DNA from: Candidatus Uhrbacteria bacterium
GTDB lineage: Bacteria; Patescibacteriota; Patescibacteriia; 2-12-FULL-60-25
Direction: 5' to 3'
Length of the DNA: 64,000 bases
Assembly (NCBI GenBank): GCA_016222815.1
Contig: JACRQE010000003.1
Span: 62,001-126,000, forward strand
The translations under genes and the position numbers were made by a program. Numbering within the stretch: the stretch's first letter is position 1; the number at the start of each line of letters is the position of its first letter. The notes beneath the pieces are model-generated. The model saw nothing but the letters and a program-made list of their open reading frames with translations. It ran no database searches and was not told the origin of the DNA. Below, piece after piece: positions 1 through 8,593 of this stretch.

Positions 1-1
1 C

Positions 2-265
2 TTTGTCGGAGCTGTCTCCGAAAAAAGCGAAGGCGCCAAGAAGATTTTGGCCGTCGGCCTTAAGTACGACGGCAAACAGCCGGCCATCCGTTCGGTGGTC
101 CGTGTCTCCAAACCGGGCAAACGCGTCTATCGCGGAGCCGGTGAGTTGCCGCGCGTCCTCTCGGACATCGGCATCGCCATCGTCTCGACTTCGGCCGGCG
201 TCATGACTAACAAAGAAGCCCGCAGGCGCAAGCTGGGCGGAGAAATTATTTGCGAAGTCTACTAG
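2..265 (+). CDS. rpsH: 30S ribosomal protein S8, C-terminal part
   Basis: The reading frame is open from the window edge, so the 5' end is missing. The 87 visible residues match the C-terminal half of S8, which binds the central domain of 16S rRNA during small-subunit assembly. The end contains the typical S8 signature: a STSAGVMT stretch followed by a basic KEARRRKLGGE segment. It lies one nucleotide before rplF in the usual spc-operon order, which supports the call. The short open frame beginning inside it at position 47 is not a separate gene. Confidence 0.96.
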   Translation, partial: FVGAVSEKSEGAKKILAVGLKYDGKQPAIRSVVRVSKPGKRVYRGAGELPRVLSDIGIAIVSTSAGVMTNKEARRRKLGGEIICEVY

Positions 266-266
266 T

Positions 267-818
267 ATGTCACGCATCGGAAAAAAACCCATCATCATCC
301 CTGCAGGCGTCGAGGCCACCCTCGGCACTGCGGAAGTGGCCGTCAAAGGCCCCAAGGGGACTGTGACCATCGGCATCCACCCGTCGGTCAAGGTCGCTTT
401 GGAGAACGACCCCAAATCCCTGGTGGTCACGGTCGGTGATCCCGAAGATACGACCCAGCGCGCCCTGTGGGGTCTGACCCGCCAGCTTTTGTCTAACGCC
501 GTCGACGGCGTCCAGAAGCCGTTCGAGAGGTCGCTCGAGTTCGTCGGCGTCGGCTTCAAGGTCGCGCTCGCCGGAAACGCTTTGAACATCGAAGTCGGGT
601 TTTCCCATCCGGTGAAATTCGAATTACCCAAGGGCATCGAAGCCAAGGTGGACAAGCAGATTGTGACCCTTTCCGGCATCGACAAACAACTCGTCGGCGA
701 GACGGCTGCCCGCATCCGCCGCATCAAGCCGCCCGAACCGTACAAGGGCAAGGGCATCAAGTACACGGACGAGGTCATCCGCCGCAAGGCCGGTAAAGCC
801 GCGGTCAAGTCAGCCTAA
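267..818 (+). CDS. rplF: 50S ribosomal protein L6
   Basis: L6 (183 aa, close to the usual length) binds 23S rRNA near the sarcin-ricin loop and the factor-binding site. The N-terminus MSRIGKKPI and the C-terminal [18 protein letters not shown] signature are diagnostic. Two alpha/beta repeats of about 80 residues fill the protein. It starts one nucleotide after the rpsH stop, so translation is probably coupled. It belongs to the rpsH-rplF-rplR-rpsE-rplO transcription unit. Confidence 0.98.
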   Translation: MSRIGKKPIIIPAGVEATLGTAEVAVKGPKGTVTIGIHPSVKVALENDPKSLVVTVGDPEDTTQRALWGLTRQLLSNAVDGVQKPFERSLEFVGVGFKVALAGNALNIEVGFSHPVKFELPKGIEAKVDKQIVTLSGIDKQLVGETAARIRRIKPPEPYKGKGIKYTDEVIRRKAGKAAVKSA

Positions 819-828
819 CGCTACGCAT

Positions 829-1182
829 ATGAAGAAAGACGTATTGAAGACAATCGCTAAAGCCAGGCGCATCATCCGCGTCCGGGCCAAGATATCCGGG
901 ACGGCCGAACGGCCTCGCTTGGCCGTGCGCCGCTCCCTCAGCCATATCTACGCCCAGCTCATCGACGACGTGTCCAAGAAGACGCTGGTCGCAGCTTCGG
1001 ATAAGGATGTGAAAGGCAAGTTCACCAAGACCGAAGCGGCTGCCGAGGTGGGCAAGATCCTGGCCGAAAAGGCGGTGGCCAAGAAGATCCAATCAGTGGT
1101 CTTCGACCGCCGCGACAAGCGGTATCATGGCCGCGTCAAAGCCTTAGCCGATGGCGCCCGCGCTGGCGGCCTTAAGTTTTAA
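829..1182 (+). CDS. rplR: 50S ribosomal protein L18
   Basis: L18 (117 aa) anchors 5S rRNA to the large subunit. The basic N-terminus followed by the [20 protein letters not shown] block and the C-terminal [20 protein letters not shown] block are the conserved L18 regions. It lies between rplF and rpsE with short spacers of about 10 nt. An ATG start at 829 gives full-length L18. Confidence 0.97.
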   Translation: MKKDVLKTIAKARRIIRVRAKISGTAERPRLAVRRSLSHIYAQLIDDVSKKTLVAASDKDVKGKFTKTEAAAEVGKILAEKAVAKKIQSVVFDRRDKRYHGRVKALADGARAGGLKF

Positions 1183-1191
1183 ATTGCTTTT

Positions 1192-1917
1192 ATGACAGAC
1201 GAAATCAAACAACCCGCGCCGGAATCAGCAGCACCGGCCCCAGCGCCGACCCCGGCTAAACCGGCCCAGAGGACCGGCGCGCCGCAAGGTCGCGGCAGTT
1301 TCGGTCGTGGCGGAGCCGGAGGCCGCGGTGGCTTCGGCGGTCGTGGCGGAGCCGGAGGCAAAGGCGGCCAGCGCCGCGGACCTCCGCGCGGTAAACCAGG
1401 CGAGATGCCGGTCGAATCCGACTACGAAGAGAAGAACCTCGAAGTGGCCCGCGTCACCCGCGTGACCAAGGGCGGCAAGCGCATGCGCTTCCGTGCCCTG
1501 ACCGTCATCGGCAACCGCAAAGGCCGCGTAGGCTTCGGCTTGGCTAAGGGTATCGACGTGGCATTGGCTACCTCGAAAGCCACGACCCAGGCGCGCAAAG
1601 CCCTCATCACCATCCCGCTCCGCAACGACACCATCCCGCACGCCGTGGAAGCTAAGTTCGCGGCGGCCCGCATCCTGCTCAAACCGGCTCCTAAAGGCAC
1701 TGGTATCAAAGCCGGCGGCGCGGTCCGCATTGTGCTCGAATTGGCTGGCGTACCCAACGTCGTCTCCAAGATTTTGGGGTCGGCTAACAAGATCAACAAC
1801 GTCAAAGCGACCTTCGCCGCCCTCAAGAAGCTTCGCCTTCCGCCGCAGGCTGTAAAGACGGAAGGTCACGACGCGGTACGCGGTACGTCGGACGAAGCAC
1901 GTCCGAACCAAGAATAA
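1192..1917 (+). CDS. rpsE: 30S ribosomal protein S5 with long N-terminal Gly/Arg-rich extension
   Basis: The S5 core, needed for decoding accuracy and mRNA unwinding at the entry channel, runs from about residue 80 to 225. It contains YEEKNLEVARVTRVTKGGKR, RALTVIGNRKGRVGFGLAKG and the GVPNVVSKILGS region. The total is 241 aa, against about 165 in E. coli. The extra length is mainly an N-terminal tail: residues 1-28 are Pro/Ala/acidic, and residues 29-72 are RGG/GGRG repeats like RNA-binding RGG boxes. A short acidic C-terminal tail is also present. The rpmD (L30) gene that normally follows is absent; rplO starts 5 nt downstream. Confidence 0.97.
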   Translation: MTDEIKQPAPESAAPAPAPTPAKPAQRTGAPQGRGSFGRGGAGGRGGFGGRGGAGGKGGQRRGPPRGKPGEMPVESDYEEKNLEVARVTRVTKGGKRMRFRALTVIGNRKGRVGFGLAKGIDVALATSKATTQARKALITIPLRNDTIPHAVEAKFAAARILLKPAPKGTGIKAGGAVRIVLELAGVPNVVSKILGSANKINNVKATFAALKKLRLPPQAVKTEGHDAVRGTSDEARPNQE

Positions 1918-1921
1918 ACAT

Positions 1922-2410
1922 ATGGCATTGACTCTCAATACCCTCAAACCCGCCAAGGGGTCCAAAGTGAAGCGGTTCCGCCTCGGCCGTGGCGAAGGTT
2001 CAGGCAGCGGCAAGACCTCGGGCAAAGGCACCAAAGGCCAACGTGCCCGTTCCGGCGGCCGCAACAAGCTGAAGATGAAAGGCATCCGCGCCATGCTCTT
2101 GTCGTTCCCCAAGATGCGCGGTTTCCAAAGCCGTTACCTCAAGGCTTCGACCATCAATCTCGAGAAGGTCGCCAAGGCATTCGGTTCGGACGAGAAGATC
2201 ACCTTGCGCCTTTTGAAGACCAAGGGCTTGGCGACCAAGAGCGCGACCCGCGCCAAATTGGTCGGCGGCAACGTCGACAAAGCCCTGCACTTCGTGAACG
2301 TCATGGCCTCGGAACCTGCCAAGGCCGCTGTCGTGAAGGCTGGCGGTTCATTTGTCCTGGAAGGCAAGAAGAAGCCCCGGACGGTCAAGAAAAATAAAGC
2401 TCGCGCGTAG
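1922..2410 (+). CDS. rplO: 50S ribosomal protein L15
   Basis: L15 (162 aa) is a late-assembly 23S rRNA-binding protein. The N-terminal segment with GRGEGSGSGKTSGKGTKGQ and RARSGG is the classic glycine-rich extended arm of L15. It directly follows rpsE with no L30 gene between them, an arrangement known for CPR bacteria. A promoter-like element downstream suggests that secY can be transcribed independently. Confidence 0.97.
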   Translation: MALTLNTLKPAKGSKVKRFRLGRGEGSGSGKTSGKGTKGQRARSGGRNKLKMKGIRAMLLSFPKMRGFQSRYLKASTINLEKVAKAFGSDEKITLRLLKTKGLATKSATRAKLVGGNVDKALHFVNVMASEPAKAAVVKAGGSFVLEGKKKPRTVKKNKARA

Positions 2411-2445
2411 TTTTACGGTCCGTAGTTCGTCAGCGGCGGTTCGGG

Positions 2446-2451
2446 TATACT
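2446..2451 (+). promoter_or_regulatory. -10 box upstream of secY
   Basis: TATACT preceded by CGGG lies 41 nt before the secY start. No good -35 is visible. Short complementary words (CCGTAGTT near 2420 and AACTACGG near 2474) bracket it and could pair as DNA or RNA. Confidence 0.45.
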
Positions 2452-2492
2452 CTGGTTACAGCCCGTGCTTACCAACTACGGCCTAACAATAT

Positions 2493-3767
2493 ATGTGGGA
2501 AAAACTGCAACAAATCTGGAACGTCAAAGAAGTCCGTAACGGCTTGTTGTTCGTCCTGGCCATGATGGTCGTGTTCCGTTTTGCGGCGCACGTCCCGCTG
2601 CCTGGCATCGACGTCGAAGCCTTGCGCCGTTTCTTCCAGGCCAACCAGGTGCTGGGCATGTTGAACCTGTTCTCCGGCGGCACGGTGCGAAATTTCGCCA
2701 TCGTGGCTTTGGGTGTGGCGCCGTACATCACGGCTTCCATCATCTTCCAGCTTTTGGGCATGATCGTCCCGCGCATCGAGGAAATCCAGAAAGAAGGGGA
2801 GTCCGGCCAAAAGCGCATCAACCAGTGGACCCGTCTCCTGACCGTGCCCTTGGCCTGTCTCCAGTCATTGGCTCTGATCCAACTCTTGCGCCAGTCTTCG
2901 ATGAACATCCTGACCAAGACCGATGCCCTGCACATGGTGACCATCATCGCCACGGTCACGGCCGGCACCGTGTTCCTCATGTGGATCGGTGAACTCATGT
3001 CCGAAAAGAAGGTCGGCAACGGCATATCGCTCCTGATTTTCGCCGGCATCTTGGCCGACTTGCCGCGCGCTTTGGGCCAGCTGGCCGTCACCTATGATTC
3101 TTCCCAGCTCATCACTTACGTGGTCTACGGCATCATCGCCGTCCTGACCATCGTGGGCGTGGTGTTCATCAACGAAGGCCAGCGCAACATCCCCATCCAG
3201 TACGCGCGCCAGGTCCGGGGCGCGACGTCCATGGGAGGCGTTGCCACGAGCCTTCCTCTCCGCGTCAACATGGCCGGCGTCATTCCGATCATCTTCGCCA
3301 TCTCCATCCTGCTTTTCCCCTCGGTCATCGCCCAATTTTTCGTCCAGGCGCGCACTCCGTGGATAGCAGAGGCTGCGCAGTGGATCATCGCCGTCCTGCA
3401 GAACCAGATAGTCTACGGCGGCACGTACTTCGGGCTGGTGGTGCTCTTCACCTTCTTCTACACCGGCGTGGTGTTCCATCCGGAGCGCATCGCCGAGAAC
3501 CTGCAGAAGCAGGGCGGTTTCATCCTGGGTATCCGTCCGGGCAAACCCACGGCCGAATATCTGCAGTCCATTATCAACCGCATCAACCTGGTCGGCGCCG
3601 TGTTCTTGGGCCTCATCGCAGTCTTGCCTCTTTTGGCCCAGGGCCTGGGCGGCTCCAGCCTCCTGGCCATCGGCGGCACCTCTCTCCTGATCGTGGTTTC
3701 GGTCGTCATCGAATCGGTCAAACAGGTCGAAGCCCAGCTCACGATGCGCAAGTACGACGTGTACTAG
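2493..3767 (+). CDS. secY: Preprotein translocase channel subunit SecY
   Basis: This 424-aa polytopic protein has about ten transmembrane helices and forms the Sec channel with SecE and SecG. Diagnostic stretches are PYITASIIFQLLG in the TM2 region, the cytosolic loop GQRNIPIQYARQ and the C-terminal GIRPGKPTAEYLQ and QLTMRKYDVY. It sits at the end of the ribosomal operon in standard order. A strong hairpin terminator follows 17 nt after the stop, so adk is not co-transcribed as it is in many bacteria. Confidence 0.98.
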   Translation: MWEKLQQIWNVKEVRNGLLFVLAMMVVFRFAAHVPLPGIDVEALRRFFQANQVLGMLNLFSGGTVRNFAIVALGVAPYITASIIFQLLGMIVPRIEEIQKEGESGQKRINQWTRLLTVPLACLQSLALIQLLRQSSMNILTKTDALHMVTIIATVTAGTVFLMWIGELMSEKKVGNGISLLIFAGILADLPRALGQLAVTYDSSQLITYVVYGIIAVLTIVGVVFINEGQRNIPIQYARQVRGATSMGGVATSLPLRVNMAGVIPIIFAISILLFPSVIAQFFVQARTPWIAEAAQWIIAVLQNQIVYGGTYFGLVVLFTFFYTGVVFHPERIAENLQKQGGFILGIRPGKPTAEYLQSIINRINLVGAVFLGLIAVLPLLAQGLGGSSLLAIGGTSLLIVVSVVIESVKQVEAQLTMRKYDVY

Positions 3768-3783
3768 CATATAAGATTTCACC

Positions 3784-3817
3784 AAACCAACGGCGGCCCA
3801 CGGGCCGCTTTTGGTTT
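3784..3817 (+). terminator. Rho-independent terminator after secY
   Basis: A GC-rich stem, GCGGCCC/GGGCCGC with a two-nucleotide loop, is followed by TTTT. It is extended by an outer AAACCAA/TTGGTTT pairing. It closes the ribosomal protein-secY unit. Confidence 0.85.
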
Positions 3818-3857
3818 ATCCACTCGATAAAATGTGATGGGGGGGGTGATTTTATGA

Positions 3858-3863
3858 TATACT
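3858..3863 (+). promoter_or_regulatory. -10 box for the gene at 3890
   Basis: TATACT lies 26 nt before the ATG at 3890. It overlaps the earlier in-frame ATG at 3854, which argues against that ATG as the start. A run of eight G lies just upstream (3839-3846). Confidence 0.45.
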
Positions 3864-3889
3864 TTTTTGAAATCTTTCAAACTCTTTTT

Positions 3890-5812
3890 ATGCCTACACA
3901 ACCAAAGATAACCCAACCGGCGTATCTTATTGCCGGAGTCCTGTTCACGGCGATAGCGTTCGTGGCCATCGTCGCCTTATTCATACTCGGGTCAAAGGCT
4001 GACGTGACGACACAAGAAGCCCATCCGGGTAATGCGGCTCCGACTGTGGATTTGATGTATGTTGCCGAGACGTCCCAGGGAACCGATGTAGGTCCGGCCG
4101 GCATCGGGGCGGGTTTCACGACCAACGAAGGACTGCCTAAGAACATCTTCGTGGGTGGCACGATCACTGACCTGAACGGCTGCCATAACCTGATGCAGGC
4201 TGCTGTCACGTTGTACCGCTCGGACCTGGTCGACGGACAAGACTGCGCCGCCGACACCAACAACTGCTACCACACCACCCTGTATTTCCCAGACGATTTC
4301 GACGGTTGCGATACCCCGGATGACACGGATGTCACATTCGAGACGAGCTTCAGCCTGCCGAACTATGTGGATCCCACAGATGCAGGAAGTCCGTATGTGG
4401 ACGCTACCTGGGTAGCCCTGGTGAACGCAGAGGACAGCTATGAAGCCCAGACATCCCTTTCCGAGACCTACGAAATCAACAGCATGGTCGCCTTCAACGT
4501 GCCGAATGCCATCAGCTATGGCACTGTCGCCCTGGGAGCTGACTCCAGCGCCATCCAGCTGACCTTCTCCAACACGGGCAACCGCAACGTGGATTCGGAT
4601 GTCATCGCCCTGCATGACCCGCTCGCCCAGCCGACGCCGATTGAGGGAGACATGGTCTCCAACCTATCAGGCTTCGACAATATCGCAGCTTCTTCGGTCC
4701 ACTATTCCTTGAGCGCCTTGACCGCATACGAAAGCGCAACTGCTGTGAGCAAGATAGCTTCGACCGACCTGGCTTTGGCCCTGCCCCAGCAGACCGATGA
4801 CCTGACCATCCCCACGACCGATACCTATTGGAAACTGCGCATGCCGGCATCCGGTGTCCAGGGAACCTACACCAACGTCGTGGTGTTCACGGCTAAGGCC
4901 GAAACTGTTTTCTCCGTTGCGACCAGTACGTTGAATATCGGTGAACCGACCGCCATGGTTACTCAAGGCGGCTATATTTATGTGGCGGCCAGTGATCCTG
5001 ATATCATGAATATTTACGACAATACCGATTATTCACCGACCTTGGTCGGGACGCTTACCCTGCCTGCGGGGACTGATGTCCATAGGGCTATCGCCGTTTC
5101 CGGGGATTACGCGTATCTGGCGGGCTACGCTACGAATTTGTTTTATGTCGTAAATATCTCGAATAAATCCAATCCACAGATCGTCGGCTCCACGGGTAGC
5201 GGTATGGACGCTCCAAAATCGCTTGCCGTATCCGGCAATTACGTATATGTCGCCAACGCCGGCGGTACATTCTCGGTCATGAATGTCACGACTCCGGCTT
5301 CGCCGACCAAACTCACGCACATCACCATCCTGGGATCGTTGTTTGACATCGCAATTTCCGGAACTAAAGCCTATGTGGCAAACAATTCCGGCCAGTCGCT
5401 TGCGATAGTCGATATTTCAAACCCAGCGACACCGTCTGTACAAAAGACCGTCTCTATACCCGGTTTCGACGCATACGGTCTAACCGTGAGCGGCAACTAT
5501 GCATATGTTACAAGCTGGAATCTGGGCAGCATGAAGGTCGTCGATGTATCGGTCCCTGCCAGCGCCAGCGTAGTCGGTACTGTCTCGACTGGCGGCGGTT
5601 CAAATTCAGTTTCGATATCGGATAATTTGGCATATGTATCGAGTTGGAACTCGAATGGAGTCACGGTGGTCGATGTCTCAACGCCCACTGCTCCAGTCAG
5701 TGTCAAGACTATCCCTACCGGCCTAAATCCGATATTCGTCACTACGGATATGAATGCCATTTATGTAGCGAATTTAGTAGCCGACAATTTCATGGTAATG
5801 CCAAAAGACTGA
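3890..5812 (+). CDS. Membrane-anchored secreted protein with LVIVD/YVTN-type beta-propeller repeats
   Basis: The 640-aa protein has an N-terminal transmembrane anchor (about residues 9-33) and an extracytoplasmic Cys-containing domain (about 40-340). Its C-terminal half is built from five or six repeats of the type 'ISGxxAYVAN..xLxIVDISNPxxPxxVxT', the LVIVD/YVTN beta-propeller pattern. Such propellers usually mediate binding at the cell surface; the ligand cannot be told from sequence. The frame is open far upstream inside secY, but the start at 3890 follows a -10 box and gives the membrane anchor directly. It stands alone between two terminators. Confidence 0.8.
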   Translation: MPTQPKITQPAYLIAGVLFTAIAFVAIVALFILGSKADVTTQEAHPGNAAPTVDLMYVAETSQGTDVGPAGIGAGFTTNEGLPKNIFVGGTITDLNGCHNLMQAAVTLYRSDLVDGQDCAADTNNCYHTTLYFPDDFDGCDTPDDTDVTFETSFSLPNYVDPTDAGSPYVDATWVALVNAEDSYEAQTSLSETYEINSMVAFNVPNAISYGTVALGADSSAIQLTFSNTGNRNVDSDVIALHDPLAQPTPIEGDMVSNLSGFDNIAASSVHYSLSALTAYESATAVSKIASTDLALALPQQTDDLTIPTTDTYWKLRMPASGVQGTYTNVVVFTAKAETVFSVATSTLNIGEPTAMVTQGGYIYVAASDPDIMNIYDNTDYSPTLVGTLTLPAGTDVHRAIAVSGDYAYLAGYATNLFYVVNISNKSNPQIVGSTGSGMDAPKSLAVSGNYVYVANAGGTFSVMNVTTPASPTKLTHITILGSLFDIAISGTKAYVANNSGQSLAIVDISNPATPSVQKTVSIPGFDAYGLTVSGNYAYVTSWNLGSMKVVDVSVPASASVVGTVSTGGGSNSVSISDNLAYVSSWNSNGVTVVDVSTPTAPVSVKTIPTGLNPIFVTTDMNAIYVANLVADNFMVMPKD

Positions 5813-5841
5813 CACGATTCAGACTTCTGACAAAAAAATCA

Positions 5842-5879
5842 CCGCTTCCTCCAGAGAACCCTGGAGGAAGCGGTTTTTT
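5842..5879 (+). terminator. Bidirectional-looking hairpin terminator
   Basis: An 11-bp stem, CCGCTTCCTCC with GGAGGAAGCGG and a 10-nt loop, is followed by T6 and preceded by A7. It would terminate the gene ending at 5812. Confidence 0.85.
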
Positions 5880-5965
5880 GAAGACTGAAAAGTCTCGATA
5901 TGAAGCCGAAACCCTAGTGTCAGGGCGTTCACCATATCCGTAAGCCCCTCTCTTTACATCACCCC

Positions 5966-5994
5966 TTGCACGTCTCCCGGTCTTGGGGTAGTTT
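5966..5994 (+). promoter_or_regulatory. Sigma70-type promoter for the gene at 6034
   Basis: TTGCAC, a 17-nt spacer and TAGTTT are followed about 40 nt later by an AGGTGAT Shine-Dalgarno and the ATG at 6034. Confidence 0.5.
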
Positions 5995-6033
5995 GGATTA
6001 TCGTTGCGTTCTTTTAATATCAGGTGATTACAC

Positions 6034-6966
6034 ATGTCGGACAGCAGACAAGGCAGAGTTCTGATGGTCGATAAAAAAGGCAACTGTACGTTTTATCGTC
6101 GTTTGTCTGGCCCGCTGCAGGCTGGCGGGATCGTCTTGCGGATTGAAGCCCTGCAGACAGAAGAACGGCTTGATGACGAACAGATGGCGATACTGGAAAG
6201 GGAAGTCAGTGTCTTCCTGGCCACGCTCAAGAACGGCTCGGCCACTGACCTGTCGGACGAATTCATCGCCGTGCGTTTGCTCGAACAGACGGCTGATCAG
6301 GCATTCAACCGCCTGCTCAAGGTCCGTGACGCTTATGCCTCCTGGATGATCTTAGCCTGGACCGCCGAAGCCAAGCATCTGCTGGGACATTTGCCTGCTG
6401 ATGACGCCAGACGGCCGGCAGTCGTCGGACTGCTTAAGCGGCTCGAGGGTTGGTCCAGCGCCTTGCACTTCGACGCCGAGTCGCCTCCAGGACCGAGCCA
6501 CAACGTGGATTGGAAGCACATGGCCATCCATGCCCGCCGGCAAGCCGATATCGTGCCGCGGACCGAGGTCCTGTCCGATTCATCCAAGTCACTGCGTGTC
6601 AGGGGTCAGGTATGGCCGTTGTTCGCCAAGCTGCGCGCCCTGGCCAAGGCTGACCGTCGAATTTTCCTGGTCGGTGCCCACGAAGATGTGGAGCTCATCG
6701 AATCCTGCCGTCAGGCCGTCGGGCCAGTGGTGGAGTGGCTGTCCTGCATCCCGAACGACAGCTACCAATCGGCCATTCGCCTGCGCCTCAAACACGGTTC
6801 CGCGGCTGGTGCATTGTTCATGCCCGACATCGATCCGTCACTTGCGCGAGACCTCACTAAGTTCGGCCAGGAACTCAAACTGGCCTGTGCCGCGGTCGCA
6901 TCGCCTGACGGGGAGAGCCTGCAGATAGCTTTGCTCCAGTTGGAGAACGACCTGAAGATCTCTTGA
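6034..6966 (+). CDS. Orphan cytoplasmic protein of unknown function (310 aa)
   Basis: I do not recognise this family. The product has no signal peptide or membrane helix and is rich in charged and Leu/Ala helical stretches. A central part, EAKHLLGHLPADD...LKRLEGWSSALHFDAES, is followed by a more alpha/beta-like C-terminus. The ATG has a strong Shine-Dalgarno (AGGTGAT, 6 nt spacing), which most genes here lack. The gene has its own promoter and terminator and no operon partners, so it looks like an independently regulated or acquired unit. Codon-like composition along the frame is consistent with real coding. Confidence 0.75.
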   Translation: MSDSRQGRVLMVDKKGNCTFYRRLSGPLQAGGIVLRIEALQTEERLDDEQMAILEREVSVFLATLKNGSATDLSDEFIAVRLLEQTADQAFNRLLKVRDAYASWMILAWTAEAKHLLGHLPADDARRPAVVGLLKRLEGWSSALHFDAESPPGPSHNVDWKHMAIHARRQADIVPRTEVLSDSSKSLRVRGQVWPLFAKLRALAKADRRIFLVGAHEDVELIESCRQAVGPVVEWLSCIPNDSYQSAIRLRLKHGSAAGALFMPDIDPSLARDLTKFGQELKLACAAVASPDGESLQIALLQLENDLKIS

Positions 6967-6977
6967 TCAAACCTACC

Positions 6978-7008
6978 GAGTCCCGATGCCCATCGGGACT
7001 CTTGATTT
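6978..7008 (+). terminator. Hairpin terminator after the 6034 gene
   Basis: A perfect 10-bp stem, GAGTCCCGAT/ATCGGGACTC with loop GCCC, is followed by the T-rich TTGATTT. Confidence 0.75.
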
Positions 7009-7074
7009 ACTTGAAATCCGGTTAAACCCGGATTATTCGGCGTGCTATACTGGCAACCGCACGAGAGCCAAGGG

Positions 7075-7908
7075 ATGCAACATTTCATCAGACAACCGGA
7101 CAACCAAAAACGCGCCATGCGTTTGTTTCTGGTCGGCTGTTTCGTGGTCACCGGCGCCATGGTCACAGGCATCATGACGAGCGCGCTCCGTCACCCGCGG
7201 TCTTTCCTGTCCGCTGAAATCGAACCCTGGCAGCAAGCTATCGTTATTCTCATCGCCTTGGCCACGGCGCTCATGGTCTTCAAACGGTTGCGGTCCTGGG
7301 CGGTCTGGGAAGCGTTCTTCACTGCCACTCTGTTCCTCGGCATCTGGTATGCGGCTTTGCTCGTGCTGCCTCTCCCGTACGCCTTATCGTTCGCCGCGGC
7401 CATCACGCTCTTTGATCTTCTTGTGCCGCGCGTCTGGAGCCATGACATCTTTTATATCATCGGCGCCAGCGGCGTTGCCATCAGCTTGAGCCTGTGGCTG
7501 CCCGGGGACGTGCTATTGGTCTGGTTGGTGGGCTTTTCTCTTTATGATATCTTAGCTGGACCGCCGGGCGGGCCTATCCTGGACCTGGCTAGTCGGCTTG
7601 TTGGCCACGGTGTGATTCCGGGCTTGGTGGTCATCGGCCGGCCGCAAGACGCCCTGCTCCCGCTCAAACTCGAGAAACTCGGCCATACAGCTCTCCTCGG
7701 GGCAGGTGATCTGGTCCTGCCCATGGCTCTCGTCGCCCGTGCCGCCCTGGCCGGGATTTATCCCGCATTGGCTGTCCTGGCGGGTGTGGTGGTGGGCGCG
7801 TTGGTATTGTCCCGCGGCGATATGCTCCATCCTCGCGCCGCGCTTCCGGCCCTGGCCGCCGGCGCAAGTGTCCCGTTCATCATCCTTCGGTTCCTCTCGG
7901 TCGTATGA
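7075..7908 (+). CDS. Presenilin/signal-peptide-peptidase-like intramembrane aspartyl protease
   Basis: The 277-aa protein is almost entirely hydrophobic, with about eight or nine predicted helices. The three hallmarks of family A22 appear in order with the right spacing: SLYD (Asp158) in one helix, GAGD (Asp212) in the next, and P-A-L (residues 258-260) near the C-terminus. These proteases cut transmembrane segments, using the two aspartates in YD and GxGD. It overlaps adk by 4 nt (ATGA), so the two are translationally coupled. A GTG at 7042 could extend the N-terminus by 11 residues, but it precedes a possible -10 TATACT (7046-7051), so I prefer ATG 7075. The substrate is unknown. Confidence 0.8.
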   Translation: MQHFIRQPDNQKRAMRLFLVGCFVVTGAMVTGIMTSALRHPRSFLSAEIEPWQQAIVILIALATALMVFKRLRSWAVWEAFFTATLFLGIWYAALLVLPLPYALSFAAAITLFDLLVPRVWSHDIFYIIGASGVAISLSLWLPGDVLLVWLVGFSLYDILAGPPGGPILDLASRLVGHGVIPGLVVIGRPQDALLPLKLEKLGHTALLGAGDLVLPMALVARAALAGIYPALAVLAGVVVGALVLSRGDMLHPRAALPALAAGASVPFIILRFLSVV

Positions 7909-8564
7909 TTCGCAAGAAGGTCAAAGCTGTCCTCTTCGGCCCCCAGGGCTGTGGCAAAGGCACGCAAGGTCAACTGCTGTCTGAGCGTTTTGATATCCCG
8001 CTGATCGGCGCCGGCGACCTTTTCCGGGCAGAAATCTCCACTAAGACGCAACTAGGCAAGCTGGCCAAAGGTTATGTGGACCGTGGTGCTCTGGCTCCGG
8101 ATGAGCTGGTCAACGCCGTCATCATGAGCCAGCTCAAGAAATTGGATTTGTCGCGCGGCTTCATCCTCGATGGCTATCCGCGGAACGTCGAACAAGCGAG
8201 TTATCTCGACCGGCTGGCCAAAGTCAATTTAGCCATATACCTTAAGATCTCGGACCAGGAAGCTGTGCGCCGCCTGGTCGGCCGTCGCCAGTGCAAAAAT
8301 TGTAAGTTCGTTTACCATCTGACCGACGCGCCTCCCGTAAAACCTGATATCTGCTCGCTGTGCGGCGGACCCCTCATCAAACGGGCTGACGATACCGAAG
8401 ATATCATCCGCCAGCGCCTGGCTGCGTTCCATTTCATGACCGAGCCTCTGGCCTCCTATTACCGCCAACAGGGCGTGCTCCTGACCATCAACGCCGACCA
8501 GACCATCCCTGAAGTCTTCGCCGACCTGATCAAGAAGATGGGCCGTCTCGGTTACGGAGGATAA
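7905..8564 (+). CDS. adk: Adenylate kinase
   Basis: It interconverts AMP + ATP and 2 ADP in the cytoplasm. The 219-aa protein shows the P-loop GPQGCGKGT (residues 12-20) and the DGYPRN AMP-binding motif (89-94). Its long-form LID carries a four-cysteine zinc site, C130-x2-C133 and C150-x2-C153. The length matches zinc-type long adenylate kinases. It overlaps the presenilin-like gene by 4 nt, an unusual partner since adk usually follows secY directly. Confidence 0.96.
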   Translation: MIRKKVKAVLFGPQGCGKGTQGQLLSERFDIPLIGAGDLFRAEISTKTQLGKLAKGYVDRGALAPDELVNAVIMSQLKKLDLSRGFILDGYPRNVEQASYLDRLAKVNLAIYLKISDQEAVRRLVGRRQCKNCKFVYHLTDAPPVKPDICSLCGGPLIKRADDTEDIIRQRLAAFHFMTEPLASYYRQQGVLLTINADQTIPEVFADLIKKMGRLGYGG

Positions 8565-8593
8565 GGAATCGCTTCACGACGCCTCACATAAAC

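Noticed and set aside
1225-2112. Long open frame (295 codons) on the minus strand opposite rpsE and rplO
   Set aside because: It mirrors high-GC ribosomal protein genes, has no recognisable product and no start context; a shadow of the coding strand.
2865-3785. 306-codon minus-strand frame opposite secY
   Set aside because: The product is rich in Asp/His/Gln as expected from an antisense frame of a hydrophobic protein; SecY is certain on the plus strand.
3854-3889. Earlier ATG at 3854 as start of the propeller protein
   Set aside because: It overlaps the best -10 box and adds 12 residues before an already complete membrane anchor.
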